Shown here piece by piece: positions 1 to 8,621 of a stretch of 64,000 bases of DNA. The notes under the pieces are model-generated. The model saw nothing but the letters and a program-made list of their open reading frames with translations, was not told where the DNA came from and did not search any database. Made by a program: the position numbers and the translations under genes. The stretch covers positions 62,001-126,000 of the forward strand of contig CBDCAU010000004.1 in NCBI GenBank assembly GCA_965214115.1, given 5' to 3'. Each line of letters opens with the position of its first letter. Positions within the stretch are counted from its first letter, which is position 1. Source of the DNA: Owenweeksia sp965214115 (GTDB lineage Bacteria > Bacteroidota > Bacteroidia > Flavobacteriales > Schleiferiaceae).

Positions 1-178
1 TGATGCGTTCCCAAATCCCTAAAAACTCAATGGTGTCCTTATTGCGAAGCCACTGCTCGATGAGCGAACTGCCCCCTTCAAAACTTTTCGCCATATCGCT
101 CAGCGAGATAAAGTCAAATTCTCCTCCTGTAATAATGGTGATTTCAGAATCTTGAACTTTGATTTTCTTCTTTTCCAT
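1..178 (-). CDS. KilA-N domain protein, 5' part only
   Basis: The gene starts with ATG at 178 on the minus strand and runs off the left edge, so only 59 residues are visible. They align closely with the N-terminus of the KilA-N protein at 23007-23825: both have an I(S)L(T/S)DM block, a linker, then N-K/R-DT/T-(I/L)E(F/Y)L followed by WER. KilA-N is a DNA-binding domain found in phage and in mobile bacterial genes; its role in Bacteroidota is not known. Three palindromes lie directly upstream at 251-357, between this gene and meaB. The identification rests on similarity within the window and on recall of the family; the C-terminus cannot be judged. Confidence 0.8.
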   Translation of the reverse strand, partial: MEKKKIKVQDSEITIITGGEFDFISLSDMAKSFEGGSSLIEQWLRNKDTIEFLGIWERI

Positions 179-250
179 TTCGTCTTTTTCTAATCTTTAT
201 TAAGATGTCAAAATCTTCTAATTATGGCGAATGTGCCATAATTAAATTTT

Positions 251-357
251 AAAGTGGTCGAATTTGACCACTTTTAAACCCCTCGAATTCGAGGGGTTTA
301 AAACATTTCTTTTCTAAATTTTGAAAATCTCTAAAGGGGTCGAATTCGATCCCTTTT
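251..357. repeat. Three near-tandem 24-25 bp palindromes with CGAATTCG-type core
   Basis: Palindromes lie at 251-275 (core GGTCGAATTTGACC), 276-299 (perfect, core CCTCGAATTCGAGG) and 333-357 (core GGTCGAATTCGATCC). The first two abut. They occupy most of the gap between the partial KilA-N gene and meaB. Read in one frame they would encode KVVEFDHF, KPLEFEGF and KGVEFDPF, which resemble a block of KilA-N proteins (see findings). They could be operators, hairpins or small mobile repeats; the sequence does not decide between these. Confidence 0.75.
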
Positions 358-379
358 AATTCCACCAATTTCGGTACAA

Positions 380-1408
380 TTAAAAAGGACTTTCAAAAAA
401 ATCCCAAACTAATTTTTTCGCTCCTTCCCACGCCTCCATTTCCTTCCGCAAGATTTTTCCTCTCATTTCCTCCATCCGTTTTTTCATTTTTTCGCTGTTG
501 CGGAAATGCTGCATCACCAGTTCACCGAGTGCTTCTTCAAACCAATGCAGTGCCTGCCGCTGGCGGTTTTTTTCAAAATGGCCGTTCGTTTTTTGCTGGT
601 TTTCAAAACTTTGCACGGTTTCCCAAACATCCGCAATGCCTTGGTTTTCAAGGGCGGAGCAAACGGCGGTTTTTGGAATCCAGCCGTTTTCTTGAGGTGG
701 GAAAAGGTGGAGCGCGCGGGTGTATTCCGCTTTGGCGCGCTTGGCGGCGGGCGCGTTTTCGCCGTCCGCTTTGTTGATAAGGAGCAAATCGGCCATTTCC
801 ATAATGCCGCGCTTGATGCCCTGCAATTCGTCGCCAGCGCCGGCCAGCATCAGTAAAATGAAAAAATCGGTGATGTTTTTGACGGTGGTTTCGCTTTGGC
901 CCACGCCCACGGTTTCCACGATAATCACCTCATAACCAGCGGTTTCGCACAGCAAAATGCTTTCGCGGGTTTTGCGCGCCACGCCGCCCAGGCTGCCGCC
1001 GGTGGGGGAGGGGCGGACAAAAGCATTCTCGTCCTGCGACAATTTGTTCATCCGCGTTTTGTCGCCGAGGATGCTGCCGCCGCTGCGGCTGCTGCTGGGA
1101 TCCACCGCGAGGACGGCCACTTTTTTTCCCAACGAAGTCAAATGCGAGCCGAGCGCCTCGATGAAAGTACTTTTCCCCACGCCGGGCACGCCGGTGATGC
1201 CGATGCGGATGGCATTTCCCAAAAGGGGCAAGGCTTTGTGAATCAATTGGTTGGCTTGTTTGCGGTGCTTTTCCAGTTTGCTTTCCGACAAAGTGAGCGC
1301 GCGCGCCAAAGCACCGCGGTCGCCCTTTTTAAGTTTGTCAAAAAGCGCGTCCAAATCGGGTTCGGCGGTTTTGTCTTTTTTGGGAAAATGGGGATTGAGC
1401 GGTTCCAC
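380..1408 (-). CDS. meaB: Methylmalonyl-CoA mutase-associated GTPase MeaB
   Basis: G3E-family GTPase that protects and loads adenosylcobalamin-dependent methylmalonyl-CoA mutase. The 342 residues match the usual MeaB/ArgK length. The P-loop GVPGVGKS lies at about residues 73-80. It is followed by the VDPSSSRSGGSILGDKTRM block, ETVGVGQSE (switch region) and NKAD (guanine specificity). The C-terminal helical arm typical of MeaB is present. The gene is divergent from the M14 peptidase. The mutase itself is not in the window, but a biotin carboxylase (55055-56542) and a cobalamin uptake cluster (34.4-38.6 kb) fit propionyl-CoA/methylmalonyl-CoA metabolism; that link is inference. Confidence 0.95.
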   Translation of the reverse strand: MEPLNPHFPKKDKTAEPDLDALFDKLKKGDRGALARALTLSESKLEKHRKQANQLIHKALPLLGNAIRIGITGVPGVGKSTFIEALGSHLTSLGKKVAVLAVDPSSSRSGGSILGDKTRMNKLSQDENAFVRPSPTGGSLGGVARKTRESILLCETAGYEVIIVETVGVGQSETTVKNITDFFILLMLAGAGDELQGIKRGIMEMADLLLINKADGENAPAAKRAKAEYTRALHLFPPQENGWIPKTAVCSALENQGIADVWETVQSFENQQKTNGHFEKNRQRQALHWFEEALGELVMQHFRNSEKMKKRMEEMRGKILRKEMEAWEGAKKLVWDFFESPF

Positions 1409-1491
1409 TGTTTTGGTATTGAGCGCGGAAGGTAGCCAAGATTTGGATTTTGGAAAATGAATACCTTCGGCAAGATTTTAAAAATTCAGCG

Positions 1492-3207
1492 ATGAAAACT
1501 TTCTTTTTTAGCTTTTTTATATTGATTTTTTTGAATGCGTTTTCACAAATCGAATTGCGTTATGAAAACAATCAAACTTTGGAATATGCTGAAGTCATCA
1601 AAGCGTATCAATATTTGGATGAAAAATATGAGGATACAAAATTGATGGAAATGGGACTGACCGATAGCGGCCGGAACTTGCATCTTTTTTTGATGAAAAA
1701 AGGTGGGATTTCCAACGTGATTCCGATGGCGCAACAACTGGAAAACCAAGCGGTGATTCTCATCAACAATGGCATCCATCCCGGTGAGCCTTGCGGGATT
1801 GACGCATCGATTGCCTTTGCGGAAGATTTGTTGAAATCAAATGAACTTCCTGAAAATGTGGTGATTGGAATCATCCCCGTGTACAACATCGGTGGCGCGC
1901 TGAACCGTGGCCGCGACAGCCGCGCCAACCAAAACGGCCCCGAAGAACACGGCTTTCGCGGCAACGCCCGCCATTTGGATTTGAACCGCGATTTCATCAA
2001 AGCCGATGCGCTAAATACCAAAAGTTTTTATGCAATTTTCCATTTTTTGAAACCGCATATTTTTATTGATACCCACACTTCCAATGGCGCGGATTATCAA
2101 TATACAATGACATTCATTTCTACCCAAAAGGATAAACTAAATCCCATTTTATCGAAATTTTTGACATCCGAATTGGAACCTTTTTTATATGAAAATATGA
2201 AAAATGAAGATTGGGAAATGACCTCTTATGTAAATGTTTTTCGTGATACGCCGGACAAGGGTTTTGCGGCATTTTTGGAAACGCCTCGTTATGCCAGCGG
2301 ATTTACCACCTTATTTAATACCATCGGGTTTATCACCGAAACGCATATGTTCAAACCTTATAAAGACCGTGTGGAAAGTACCCGCGAATTTCTGCACCAA
2401 ATCACGAATTTTTCAGGTAAAAATTCCCAAGAAATCATCGAAAGAAAAAAGCGAGCCGATGATGCTGATTTTCGCACCAAATTTTTTACATTGAACTGGA
2501 CGCTGGATTCTGTCCAATTTGAAACGCGCGAATTCAAAGGTTTTGAATATGACTACTTGAAAAGTGAAATTTTAGGGCAAAACCGACTGAAATACAATCG
2601 CGAAAAACCCAAAACTTATGAGGTGAAATATTTTGCAGATTACAAGACAGCCGACAGTACGCAGCTTCCCCAATATTATATTTTGCCACAAGCCTATCGC
2701 GAAGTAGCCGAGCGATTGCAATACAATGGTGTTCAGACGATTCCATTGCAAAATGACACCACCATCCGAGTGGAAAGCACTTATATTTTTGAACCGAAAT
2801 TTCGGAATTATCCCTACGAAGGCCACTTTGTTTTAACCGAATTTGAAACGGAAAAAGTGATGCAAAACCGCCAATTTCTAAAAGGCGATTACTTAATTCC
2901 AACCGAAAATATCCATCGCCGTTTTTTAGCGAATACTTTGGAACCTGCCGCCGCCGACAGCTATTTGCGCTGGAATTTTTTTGATGAAATATTTCAACAA
3001 AAAGAATATTTTTCGCCCTACGTTTTTGAAGAAACTGCCCAACAACTTTTGGATGAAAATCCTGAATTGAAAATCAAATTTGAAAACTGGAAAAAGGACA
3101 ATCCCCAAGAAGCCGAAAAAATGTATCCTCCTTTAGAATTTATCTATAAAAATTCCGACTATTACGAACCCGAACATTTGCGCTATCCGGTGGCCAAAAT
3201 TTGGTAA
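1492..3207 (+). CDS. Secreted M14-family zinc carboxypeptidase
   Basis: Predicted metallocarboxypeptidase, exported. The ATG at 1492 is preferred over an in-frame ATG at 1450 because it opens directly into a signal peptide (MKTFFFSFFILIFLNAFSQ). Zinc ligands are visible as HPGE (H96, E99) and DTHT (H195). The NRDF and RG-RDSRAN segments match the M14 substrate-binding region. It is 571 residues, longer than the catalytic domain alone, with a C-terminal half of unassigned function. It probably trims peptides or peptidoglycan stem peptides in the periplasm or outside the cell; the exact substrate cannot be read from the sequence. Its stop is immediately adjacent to the convergent gene at 3208. 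Confidence 0.85.
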   Translation: MKTFFFSFFILIFLNAFSQIELRYENNQTLEYAEVIKAYQYLDEKYEDTKLMEMGLTDSGRNLHLFLMKKGGISNVIPMAQQLENQAVILINNGIHPGEPCGIDASIAFAEDLLKSNELPENVVIGIIPVYNIGGALNRGRDSRANQNGPEEHGFRGNARHLDLNRDFIKADALNTKSFYAIFHFLKPHIFIDTHTSNGADYQYTMTFISTQKDKLNPILSKFLTSELEPFLYENMKNEDWEMTSYVNVFRDTPDKGFAAFLETPRYASGFTTLFNTIGFITETHMFKPYKDRVESTREFLHQITNFSGKNSQEIIERKKRADDADFRTKFFTLNWTLDSVQFETREFKGFEYDYLKSEILGQNRLKYNREKPKTYEVKYFADYKTADSTQLPQYYILPQAYREVAERLQYNGVQTIPLQNDTTIRVESTYIFEPKFRNYPYEGHFVLTEFETEKVMQNRQFLKGDYLIPTENIHRRFLANTLEPAAADSYLRWNFFDEIFQQKEYFSPYVFEETAQQLLDENPELKIKFENWKKDNPQEAEKMYPPLEFIYKNSDYYEPEHLRYPVAKIW

Positions 3208-5211
3208 TCAGGCCGCGTCCACAATCTTGGGCATCGAGTCCCAATCCTCCCGCCATTCGATGATTTTTTCGGTGCCGTCCTTTTTTAGATAAAGGCGGTG
3301 CAAGCCATTGTTTTCCGTCTGTTTATAAGGAACGAAATCGCCCACTTCATCAATTATCTTTTTGAGAGCCAGCCCGTTGGGTTTTAAAGAAAGCCCTTTG
3401 CGGAATGCATAACCGTGGTTTTCGGCAATGCCGCAACTGCTGTACACACCACAAATTCGGCTACCCATTTCGCCCTCATCACGGATGTGATATTTAAAAA
3501 GAAAGTGCGTGTATGGTGTGGCGGTCAGATAGGCGCGCACGTCCCACGCCGCCTGTTGTTGCAGCAATTCGTCTTTCCACTTGGGCCAAAATGTATCGTC
3601 ATAAAAAGTCGTTTGCTGGCGGCTTTCGCCGAATTTTTCGCGGTCATCTTGAAATGCCTCGTCTTTTAAAACCACACTATTTTTACTGACGCCGGAATGG
3701 TCGTAGCCAAATTCGGTGAGTGCGAATTCTTTCCCCATCCGTTGAGAATATTCATAAAACTGTTTGGTCTTACGCAACCATTCGCTATCTTCCGGCGGGA
3801 TGCCGTGCGAACCGGTGCGGTGCTGCAACCCGCCTTGATTGTTGCAATAACTATTAGTGGCAATAAGGTCGGCGCAGAATTCGCCATCAATGCGATTGGC
3901 CTTAAACCATTCGTTCGCCATTTTTACGTATGCCAAATTGTTATAAGCGGTACTTATCCAAGCCAGCTTCATTTTGGGCGATACATCTTTAATTCCTTTG
4001 CCAAATTTTCCTTCGTGGCCGTCCCACATCATACTCTGCGCGGCCGCCACCATAAAGGGGTTCAGCCGATGTTCCAGCCCGCGCCACAGTTTGTCGTATT
4101 CGTTAAAGGCCTGAAGGATAACGGTTTGGTCGTACTCTTTGAGCGCCTCGGCAATCTTTACCATCTCATCGCGCAGCGGCGCCCACGTCTGAGGGTCGTA
4201 CATCCGCTTACGATTGTCTTCAAAAGACAGATTTTCATCCCAATAAATCCACGGAAGGTCGCCACGGTGCTGGAATTCCTTAGGATAGGTATCCATAAAT
4301 TTTGGAAGGTTTCCGACCATACTGAACATCAAAGTGCCGTTTTTATTCGCGATACGCTTGGCGTGGTTCGGCCGGACGCTGCCTGCCCAATTTTTATCGG
4401 CAAAGAGCGGCTCGCCCTTTATCACTTGGTTATTGTAATTTTTATGATACTCGGCGTAGGTGCGTTCGTTGCGCATCGGGTTCACGGATTGGGTGTTGTA
4501 AAGGCCAACCTCTGGCTGGTCGGGCGCGTGCGAATAATCGTGGGTGTTGATGCCCCAAGTTTCCGCCAAGGTTTTGCCAGTAAAGGGTTCAACTGACTGG
4601 GGTTCAGGATCTTTCTCCAAATATTGACCAATGATTTCCAACTCACCAAAGCCACTCAGCCCACCTTTGGGCGCGCCAAAATAAAGGTAGCGGGCTATTT
4701 GGTTCACATCCACTTCACGCCAGCCGTTGTAGCCGTCCAGCGGTTCGGTGGCCACTTTCTTCGGTTTGAAAAATTCATCGGAACAGTAAATGTCCAGTTT
4801 GTCATCCACACCATAGGTATCGAAAACGCGTACTTTCTGCACGTCCACTTTTCCTTTTAAATCCACGATGAGGATTTGCCCGCGCAGTTCGGTATTGGGA
4901 ATCACGACTTCATCCGGCACGGCGCGCTCGTCGAACCAAAACCCGGTGTTTTCCAGCATTTTACCATCAAAAAGTACGGGGGCTTGCATTTTCACCTGGG
5001 CGTGGTCAGCCCAAATCATATCATCGGTGATGATGATTTTTTTCTGCGCAGCCAAAGAAAAAGTGGCCGCGCCCATCGCAAATAAAAAGATGCTTTTTTC
5101 AAAAAGGGAAAACCGCAGGTTCTTTGGGGAGGGGAAGTTTTTGATAATCAAGATGTAAGATGCTTTTATATGAAAGGTGAAATCTGAAACAGGTTCGCAA
5201 ACAAAAGCCAA
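3208..5211 (-). CDS. Secreted clan GH-A-like glycoside hydrolase
   Basis: Exported protein of about 620-667 residues. The first third looks like a beta-sandwich/discoidin-like domain. The rest resembles a TIM-barrel hydrolase: a QAFNEYDKLW segment gives a candidate acid/base Glu and an ALTEFGYDHSG segment a candidate nucleophile Glu, the arrangement seen in clan GH-A. The start is uncertain. The ATG at 5211 adds about 30 residues before a hydrophobic stretch (SIFLFAMGAATFSLAAQ) that looks like a signal peptide, and a TTG at 5151 would place that stretch better. I cannot assign a CAZy family or substrate. It ends base-to-base with the M14 peptidase gene. Confidence 0.65.
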   Translation of the reverse strand: MAFVCEPVSDFTFHIKASYILIIKNFPSPKNLRFSLFEKSIFLFAMGAATFSLAAQKKIIITDDMIWADHAQVKMQAPVLFDGKMLENTGFWFDERAVPDEVVIPNTELRGQILIVDLKGKVDVQKVRVFDTYGVDDKLDIYCSDEFFKPKKVATEPLDGYNGWREVDVNQIARYLYFGAPKGGLSGFGELEIIGQYLEKDPEPQSVEPFTGKTLAETWGINTHDYSHAPDQPEVGLYNTQSVNPMRNERTYAEYHKNYNNQVIKGEPLFADKNWAGSVRPNHAKRIANKNGTLMFSMVGNLPKFMDTYPKEFQHRGDLPWIYWDENLSFEDNRKRMYDPQTWAPLRDEMVKIAEALKEYDQTVILQAFNEYDKLWRGLEHRLNPFMVAAAQSMMWDGHEGKFGKGIKDVSPKMKLAWISTAYNNLAYVKMANEWFKANRIDGEFCADLIATNSYCNNQGGLQHRTGSHGIPPEDSEWLRKTKQFYEYSQRMGKEFALTEFGYDHSGVSKNSVVLKDEAFQDDREKFGESRQQTTFYDDTFWPKWKDELLQQQAAWDVRAYLTATPYTHFLFKYHIRDEGEMGSRICGVYSSCGIAENHGYAFRKGLSLKPNGLALKKIIDEVGDFVPYKQTENNGLHRLYLKKDGTEKIIEWREDWDSMPKIVDAA

Positions 5212-5343
5212 GCCGTTTCTATAAAAATACCGAAAAGACGTTTTGGCAGTTGTTGGGTATTCTGTTGATAAATGTGTCAGGTAGTTTTATGCAAATATCT
5301 TATTTGGAATAGTTTTGGCGACTGAAATCGAAAAATTTTAGTG

Positions 5344-5760
5344 ATGGAGAAATTGAAAGTGGTAACTAAGCGCGACGATATTGTTGACAACATAAAAGTG
5401 TTGGAAACCGCGCTGCATTCTAAAGATGACAAAGAAAAAAAGGCCGTGAGGGAGATGGTGAAAAGCGGTGATAAATTGGTGGCTTACAAAGTGAAAGGCG
5501 ACAATCATTTTGCACCGGCCGGTTTTGTGGCTGTTAAGGATCACACCATTGCAAAATATCAGAAAAATGTCGAGGCCGAGGAAATTCAAAAACCGGACAA
5601 GGTGATGGAAAAAGTGGTGGGCCTGCCGTTTTCCAACAGCACCACCGAGGAAAAATTTGCGGAATATTTGGAAAAATTGGGTATGAAACCTCCTAAAAAT
5701 GAGCGTAAATTTTGGCGCTTGAAGGACGAACGCCGCAAGAATTTAGACTTGAATCTTTAA
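5344..5760 (+). CDS. Conserved hypothetical protein, 138 aa
   Basis: Short, highly charged, Lys-rich soluble protein with no signal peptide or membrane segment. The ATG at 5344 directly follows an in-frame GTG at 5341. The middle (GDKLVAYKVKGDNHFAPAGF) looks like a small beta-rich domain, and the ends look helical. I do not recognise the family. A clear intrinsic terminator follows at 5781-5809, which supports it as a real single-gene transcript. Confidence 0.6.
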   Translation: MEKLKVVTKRDDIVDNIKVLETALHSKDDKEKKAVREMVKSGDKLVAYKVKGDNHFAPAGFVAVKDHTIAKYQKNVEAEEIQKPDKVMEKVVGLPFSNSTTEEKFAEYLEKLGMKPPKNERKFWRLKDERRKNLDLNL

Positions 5761-5780
5761 TTCTTAAGAATATAGAACTA

Positions 5781-5809
5781 AAAACCCCGCCAAGCGCGGG
5801 GTTTTTTTT
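5781..5809 (+). terminator. Intrinsic terminator
   Basis: Stem CCCCGC / GCGGGG with a five-base loop, preceded by A-run and followed by eight T. It lies 20 bases after the stop of the gene ending at 5760. Confidence 0.9.
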
Positions 5810-5871
5810 GTTGATAAAATGAAATTGTTCTGGTCTTTTGATGGCCACTGAATTTGCACCGAAGCGCCTAA

Positions 5872-6762
5872 TTACGACATCGGCCCGCCCGACCACATCG
5901 CCTCATATTTCATCTCCGACGGCGTAAAACACATCACTGGAATTTCGCTGTGATAAATCACGGCTTGCACTTCCGTTCCCATAAAATAGTCGGTAATGTC
6001 GCGCTCGCGGTTATCCTCGGTAATGATAATCAAATCGCCTTTGTGCTTTTTGGAAAACTGTAAAGTGTTGCGCACCACGCCTTTCTTTTCGGGTTCGATC
6101 AAATCGGCCGTGCAGTCCACGCCGGCCTCGGTAATAAATTTTTGCACTTGGTTCACGTTGGCGCGCAGCCGTTTTTCCTCATCTTTTGCGGTGAGGATGG
6201 CCACGATCTTGATTTTCGCGCCAAACAGCCGCGCGTAATGCAGCGCCACCCCCGTCTTTTCCTTGCTGCGCCGGTCCAGCGTCAGCGGGAAAATGATGGT
6301 CTTTACTTCGTCCACTTTGCGCACACCTTTTACGGTGATCACCGGCGGCTCCACGCTCATCACGATCCGGTAGGCGTTGCTGCCGATAAAGCGCTTGCGG
6401 AAGTTCGTCGGCTTGCCGTTGGTGCCCACGATGACGAGGTCGGCCTCGTCCAGCTCGGCCACGCGCGCCACCTCTTCGTACACCGTCCCCGAAGTCACTT
6501 TGGTTTCGATTTCCAAGCCGCTTTTTTGGCGGTACTCCTCGGCGTAGCGCTCCATTTCCGCCTTCACCTTCTCCCTGATTTCGTCCTTCTTGTCATCCTT
6601 GGCGTCAAATTTTTGCAAGAACTGGTTGTTATCCTCCATCACCGTCAGCAGCTGCAGCCGCGCGCCCATCGCCTTGCCGTAGATCACGGCTTGCTGGAGG
6701 GCCAAGATGGATTGCTCGGAAAAACCGAGGGGGACGAGAATCAGGGGAGTTTTGTCGGCCAT
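5872..6762 (-). CDS. Tandem universal stress protein (UspA family)
   Basis: Two UspA domains in one 296-residue chain, the common Bacteroidota arrangement. The first domain ends with the nucleotide-binding motif VGTNGKPTNFRKRFIGSNA (G-x2-G-x9-G-S type) and the hydrophobic PPVITVKG strand. The second domain begins at about residue 150 (TIIFPLTLDRRSKEKT) and ends with IPVMCF but lacks a clear Gly-rich motif, so only the first is likely to bind ATP. The ATG at 6762 is chosen over an upstream TTG. It is divergent from the phosphorylase gene at 6812, with a short shared promoter region. Role: general stress adaptation, known for the family only. Confidence 0.9.
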   Translation of the reverse strand: MADKTPLILVPLGFSEQSILALQQAVIYGKAMGARLQLLTVMEDNNQFLQKFDAKDDKKDEIREKVKAEMERYAEEYRQKSGLEIETKVTSGTVYEEVARVAELDEADLVIVGTNGKPTNFRKRFIGSNAYRIVMSVEPPVITVKGVRKVDEVKTIIFPLTLDRRSKEKTGVALHYARLFGAKIKIVAILTAKDEEKRLRANVNQVQKFITEAGVDCTADLIEPEKKGVVRNTLQFSKKHKGDLIIITEDNRERDITDYFMGTEVQAVIYHSEIPVMCFTPSEMKYEAMWSGGPMS

Positions 6763-6811
6763 TTTCAAAAGGGTTTAATTTGCGGCAAATGTAAAATTTA
6801 TCTGATAGAAA

Positions 6812-7654
6812 ATGCGCTCCGAATTGATATGGAATCCCGACGGCAGTATCTACCACTTGGGACTGAAACCCGGCGATGTGGCGCAGGTCGTCATCACCGT
6901 GGGCGACCCCGAGCGGGTGGCCAAAGTGAGCCGCCATTTTGATGAAATAGAATCCGAAACCGCGCGCCGCGAGTTTGTGGCGCACACCGGTTCCCTTGGC
7001 GGGAAAAGGCTGACGGTAATTTCCACCGGCATCGGCACGGACAATGTCGATATTGTTCTGAATGAACTACACGCGCTTTTTTTACAACAACAAGAAGGCG
7101 GTTTTCCGTATTTTAATTTTATCAGAATCGGCACCAGCGGCGCGGTGCGGGAGGATGTTCCGGTGGGGGCCATTCTGTTGTCAGAGGCGGCGGTCGGTTT
7201 GGATGGGTTGCTGCCATTTTATAATTATCATTTTTATGAAAATGAAATCGATGCTTTAGTGAAAAGCCATTCCGATTGGAAAAACCTGCCTCGGCCCTAT
7301 GCCGCTTTCGCGGGAGAAAAACTGGCTTCAAAATTTGAAAAAGTGGCCGACCAAAAAGGTGTAACCCTCACCGCCGCAGGATTTTACGCGCCACAGGGCC
7401 GCTCGGTGTACCTTCCCGCCAAGGTGAAAAACTTCACCCAGCTTCTGTCAAAATCCGCTTTCGCGGGAATTCCAATTACCAATATCGAAATGGAAACGGC
7501 GGGGATTTACGGGTTGGCGAAATTGCTGGGCCACCAAGCCGTCAGTTTGAATGCCATTTTGGCCAACCGAATGACGGGTGAATTTGCGGAAAATCCTGAA
7601 AAAATCGTGGAGGATTTGATTGAAAAAGTGTTGGAAAAAATCGTGGAATTTTAG
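6812..7654 (+). CDS. Nucleoside phosphorylase (uridine phosphorylase-like)
   Basis: Member of the PNP/UDP phosphorylase family 1, cleaving a nucleoside with phosphate to base and ribose-1-phosphate. Visible family features are the early VGDPERV phosphate-binding segment, the ISTGIGTDNVDIVLNEL block, the RIGTSGAV strand and the IEMETAGIYGLAKLLG segment that carries the ribose/base contacts. The 280 residues are close to the family norm. Sequence alone suggests uridine specificity more than purine, with moderate certainty. Its 3' end overlaps the convergent DinB-like gene by four bases. Confidence 0.88.
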   Translation: MRSELIWNPDGSIYHLGLKPGDVAQVVITVGDPERVAKVSRHFDEIESETARREFVAHTGSLGGKRLTVISTGIGTDNVDIVLNELHALFLQQQEGGFPYFNFIRIGTSGAVREDVPVGAILLSEAAVGLDGLLPFYNYHFYENEIDALVKSHSDWKNLPRPYAAFAGEKLASKFEKVADQKGVTLTAAGFYAPQGRSVYLPAKVKNFTQLLSKSAFAGIPITNIEMETAGIYGLAKLLGHQAVSLNAILANRMTGEFAENPEKIVEDLIEKVLEKIVEF

Positions 7655-8304
7655 TCAGCCTTTCCCAACACCCGCTCCGCCTGCAAGATATGCCTTTCGG
7701 TATGTGCCAGATTGAACATAAACGCATCCGCCAAATGCAATTTTATGAACGGCAAAAACGTCTTGATTTTCACTTGGGTAATGTCGCGGTCATAGGATTG
7801 TATCATCAGTTCCTCCATCTCCTCCAAGTCCGCGATGAAATCCTGAAACACCACGCCCTCTTTGATGATGATACCTTTCTTGGCGCGTTTTAGCGGGTCG
7901 GCCTTAGCGAAGGTGGGCATCGGCATCGGGATTTTGCCATCGCGGGGCTGCATACTTTTCACGAATTTTTTGCCCAGCCACGAAATCTTTACTTCGTCGT
8001 GTTCCACTTCCGGCGCTCTTTCCAAAGCGTTGGCAATCTGTTTGTTATAATATTCTTGAAAAATATTGATGTGCGCAAACACCTCGATGACGTTCCATTT
8101 TCCCTTGGCGGGGCGGCGGCGCAGGTCTTCCTTTTCCAAAAAATAGAAGTTCTTCTGAACGCCGTTGCGGATGTCGCGCAATCGTTTGCGCAAATCGTTC
8201 AGCAACTCGGAGCGGGATGTTTCTTGGAGGTTCAATCTGTTAGGATAAAAATTTTGCGATTTTGGCCACTTCAAATAATTTATGGACAATGCCTTAAAGT
8301 TCAT
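7651..8304 (-). CDS. DinB-like four-helix-bundle protein
   Basis: The C-terminal 180 residues look like the DinB/YfiT fold: a WNVIEVFAHINIFQEYY helix with the first metal-type His and an AFMFNLAHTERHILQAERVL helix with paired His residues. Such proteins bind a divalent metal and often act as thiol-dependent transferases; no substrate can be named. The ATG at 8304 gives an odd N-terminal extension that overlaps out-of-frame remnants of the neighbouring Rpn gene, so the real start is probably further in. An in-frame TTG at 8235 is a candidate. Confidence 0.75.
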   Translation of the reverse strand: MNFKALSINYLKWPKSQNFYPNRLNLQETSRSELLNDLRKRLRDIRNGVQKNFYFLEKEDLRRRPAKGKWNVIEVFAHINIFQEYYNKQIANALERAPEVEHDEVKISWLGKKFVKSMQPRDGKIPMPMPTFAKADPLKRAKKGIIIKEGVVFQDFIADLEEMEELMIQSYDRDITQVKIKTFLPFIKLHLADAFMFNLAHTERHILQAERVLGKAD

Positions 8305-8621
8305 TTTTGATTCTATCCAAAATTTCTTTGGGCAGTCCCGTCAGTCTGGCTACTTTGTCCGCTTCCATACCCTCTTTTAAAAGTTTTTTTTGCCATTTCC
8401 ATCATCGCTTTTTCTTCACCTTTTCTAATGCCTAACTCAATACCTTCCACTCTACTTTCCACTCTCCCTTCTTCCTTCCCTTCCTCCTAGCCCTCTTCCT
8501 TCGCCGTGTCCAGCGAGTTTTTCAGGTCGCGGTAGTATTTCAGGCTGTCCTCGTAGGATGTCCGTTGCTCGGGTGAAAATTTTGCGATTTCGGCCACTTC
8601 AAACAGTTTTTGGAAATTTCC
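8294..8621 (-). pseudogene. Decayed tandem copy of the Rpn nuclease 3' end
   Basis: This stretch repeats the last ~110 codons of the neighbouring intact Rpn gene, including the region before and after its Glu/Gly-rich tail, and ends at an equivalent TAA (8294). It is broken: the Trp codon in the GWEEG tail is TAG, and an extra T in a T-run near 8388 shifts the frame. A third, shorter scrap of the same repeat (about 8253-8293) lies inside the apparent 5' end of the DinB-like gene. This looks like tandem duplication of the gene's 3' end followed by decay. Confidence 0.85.
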
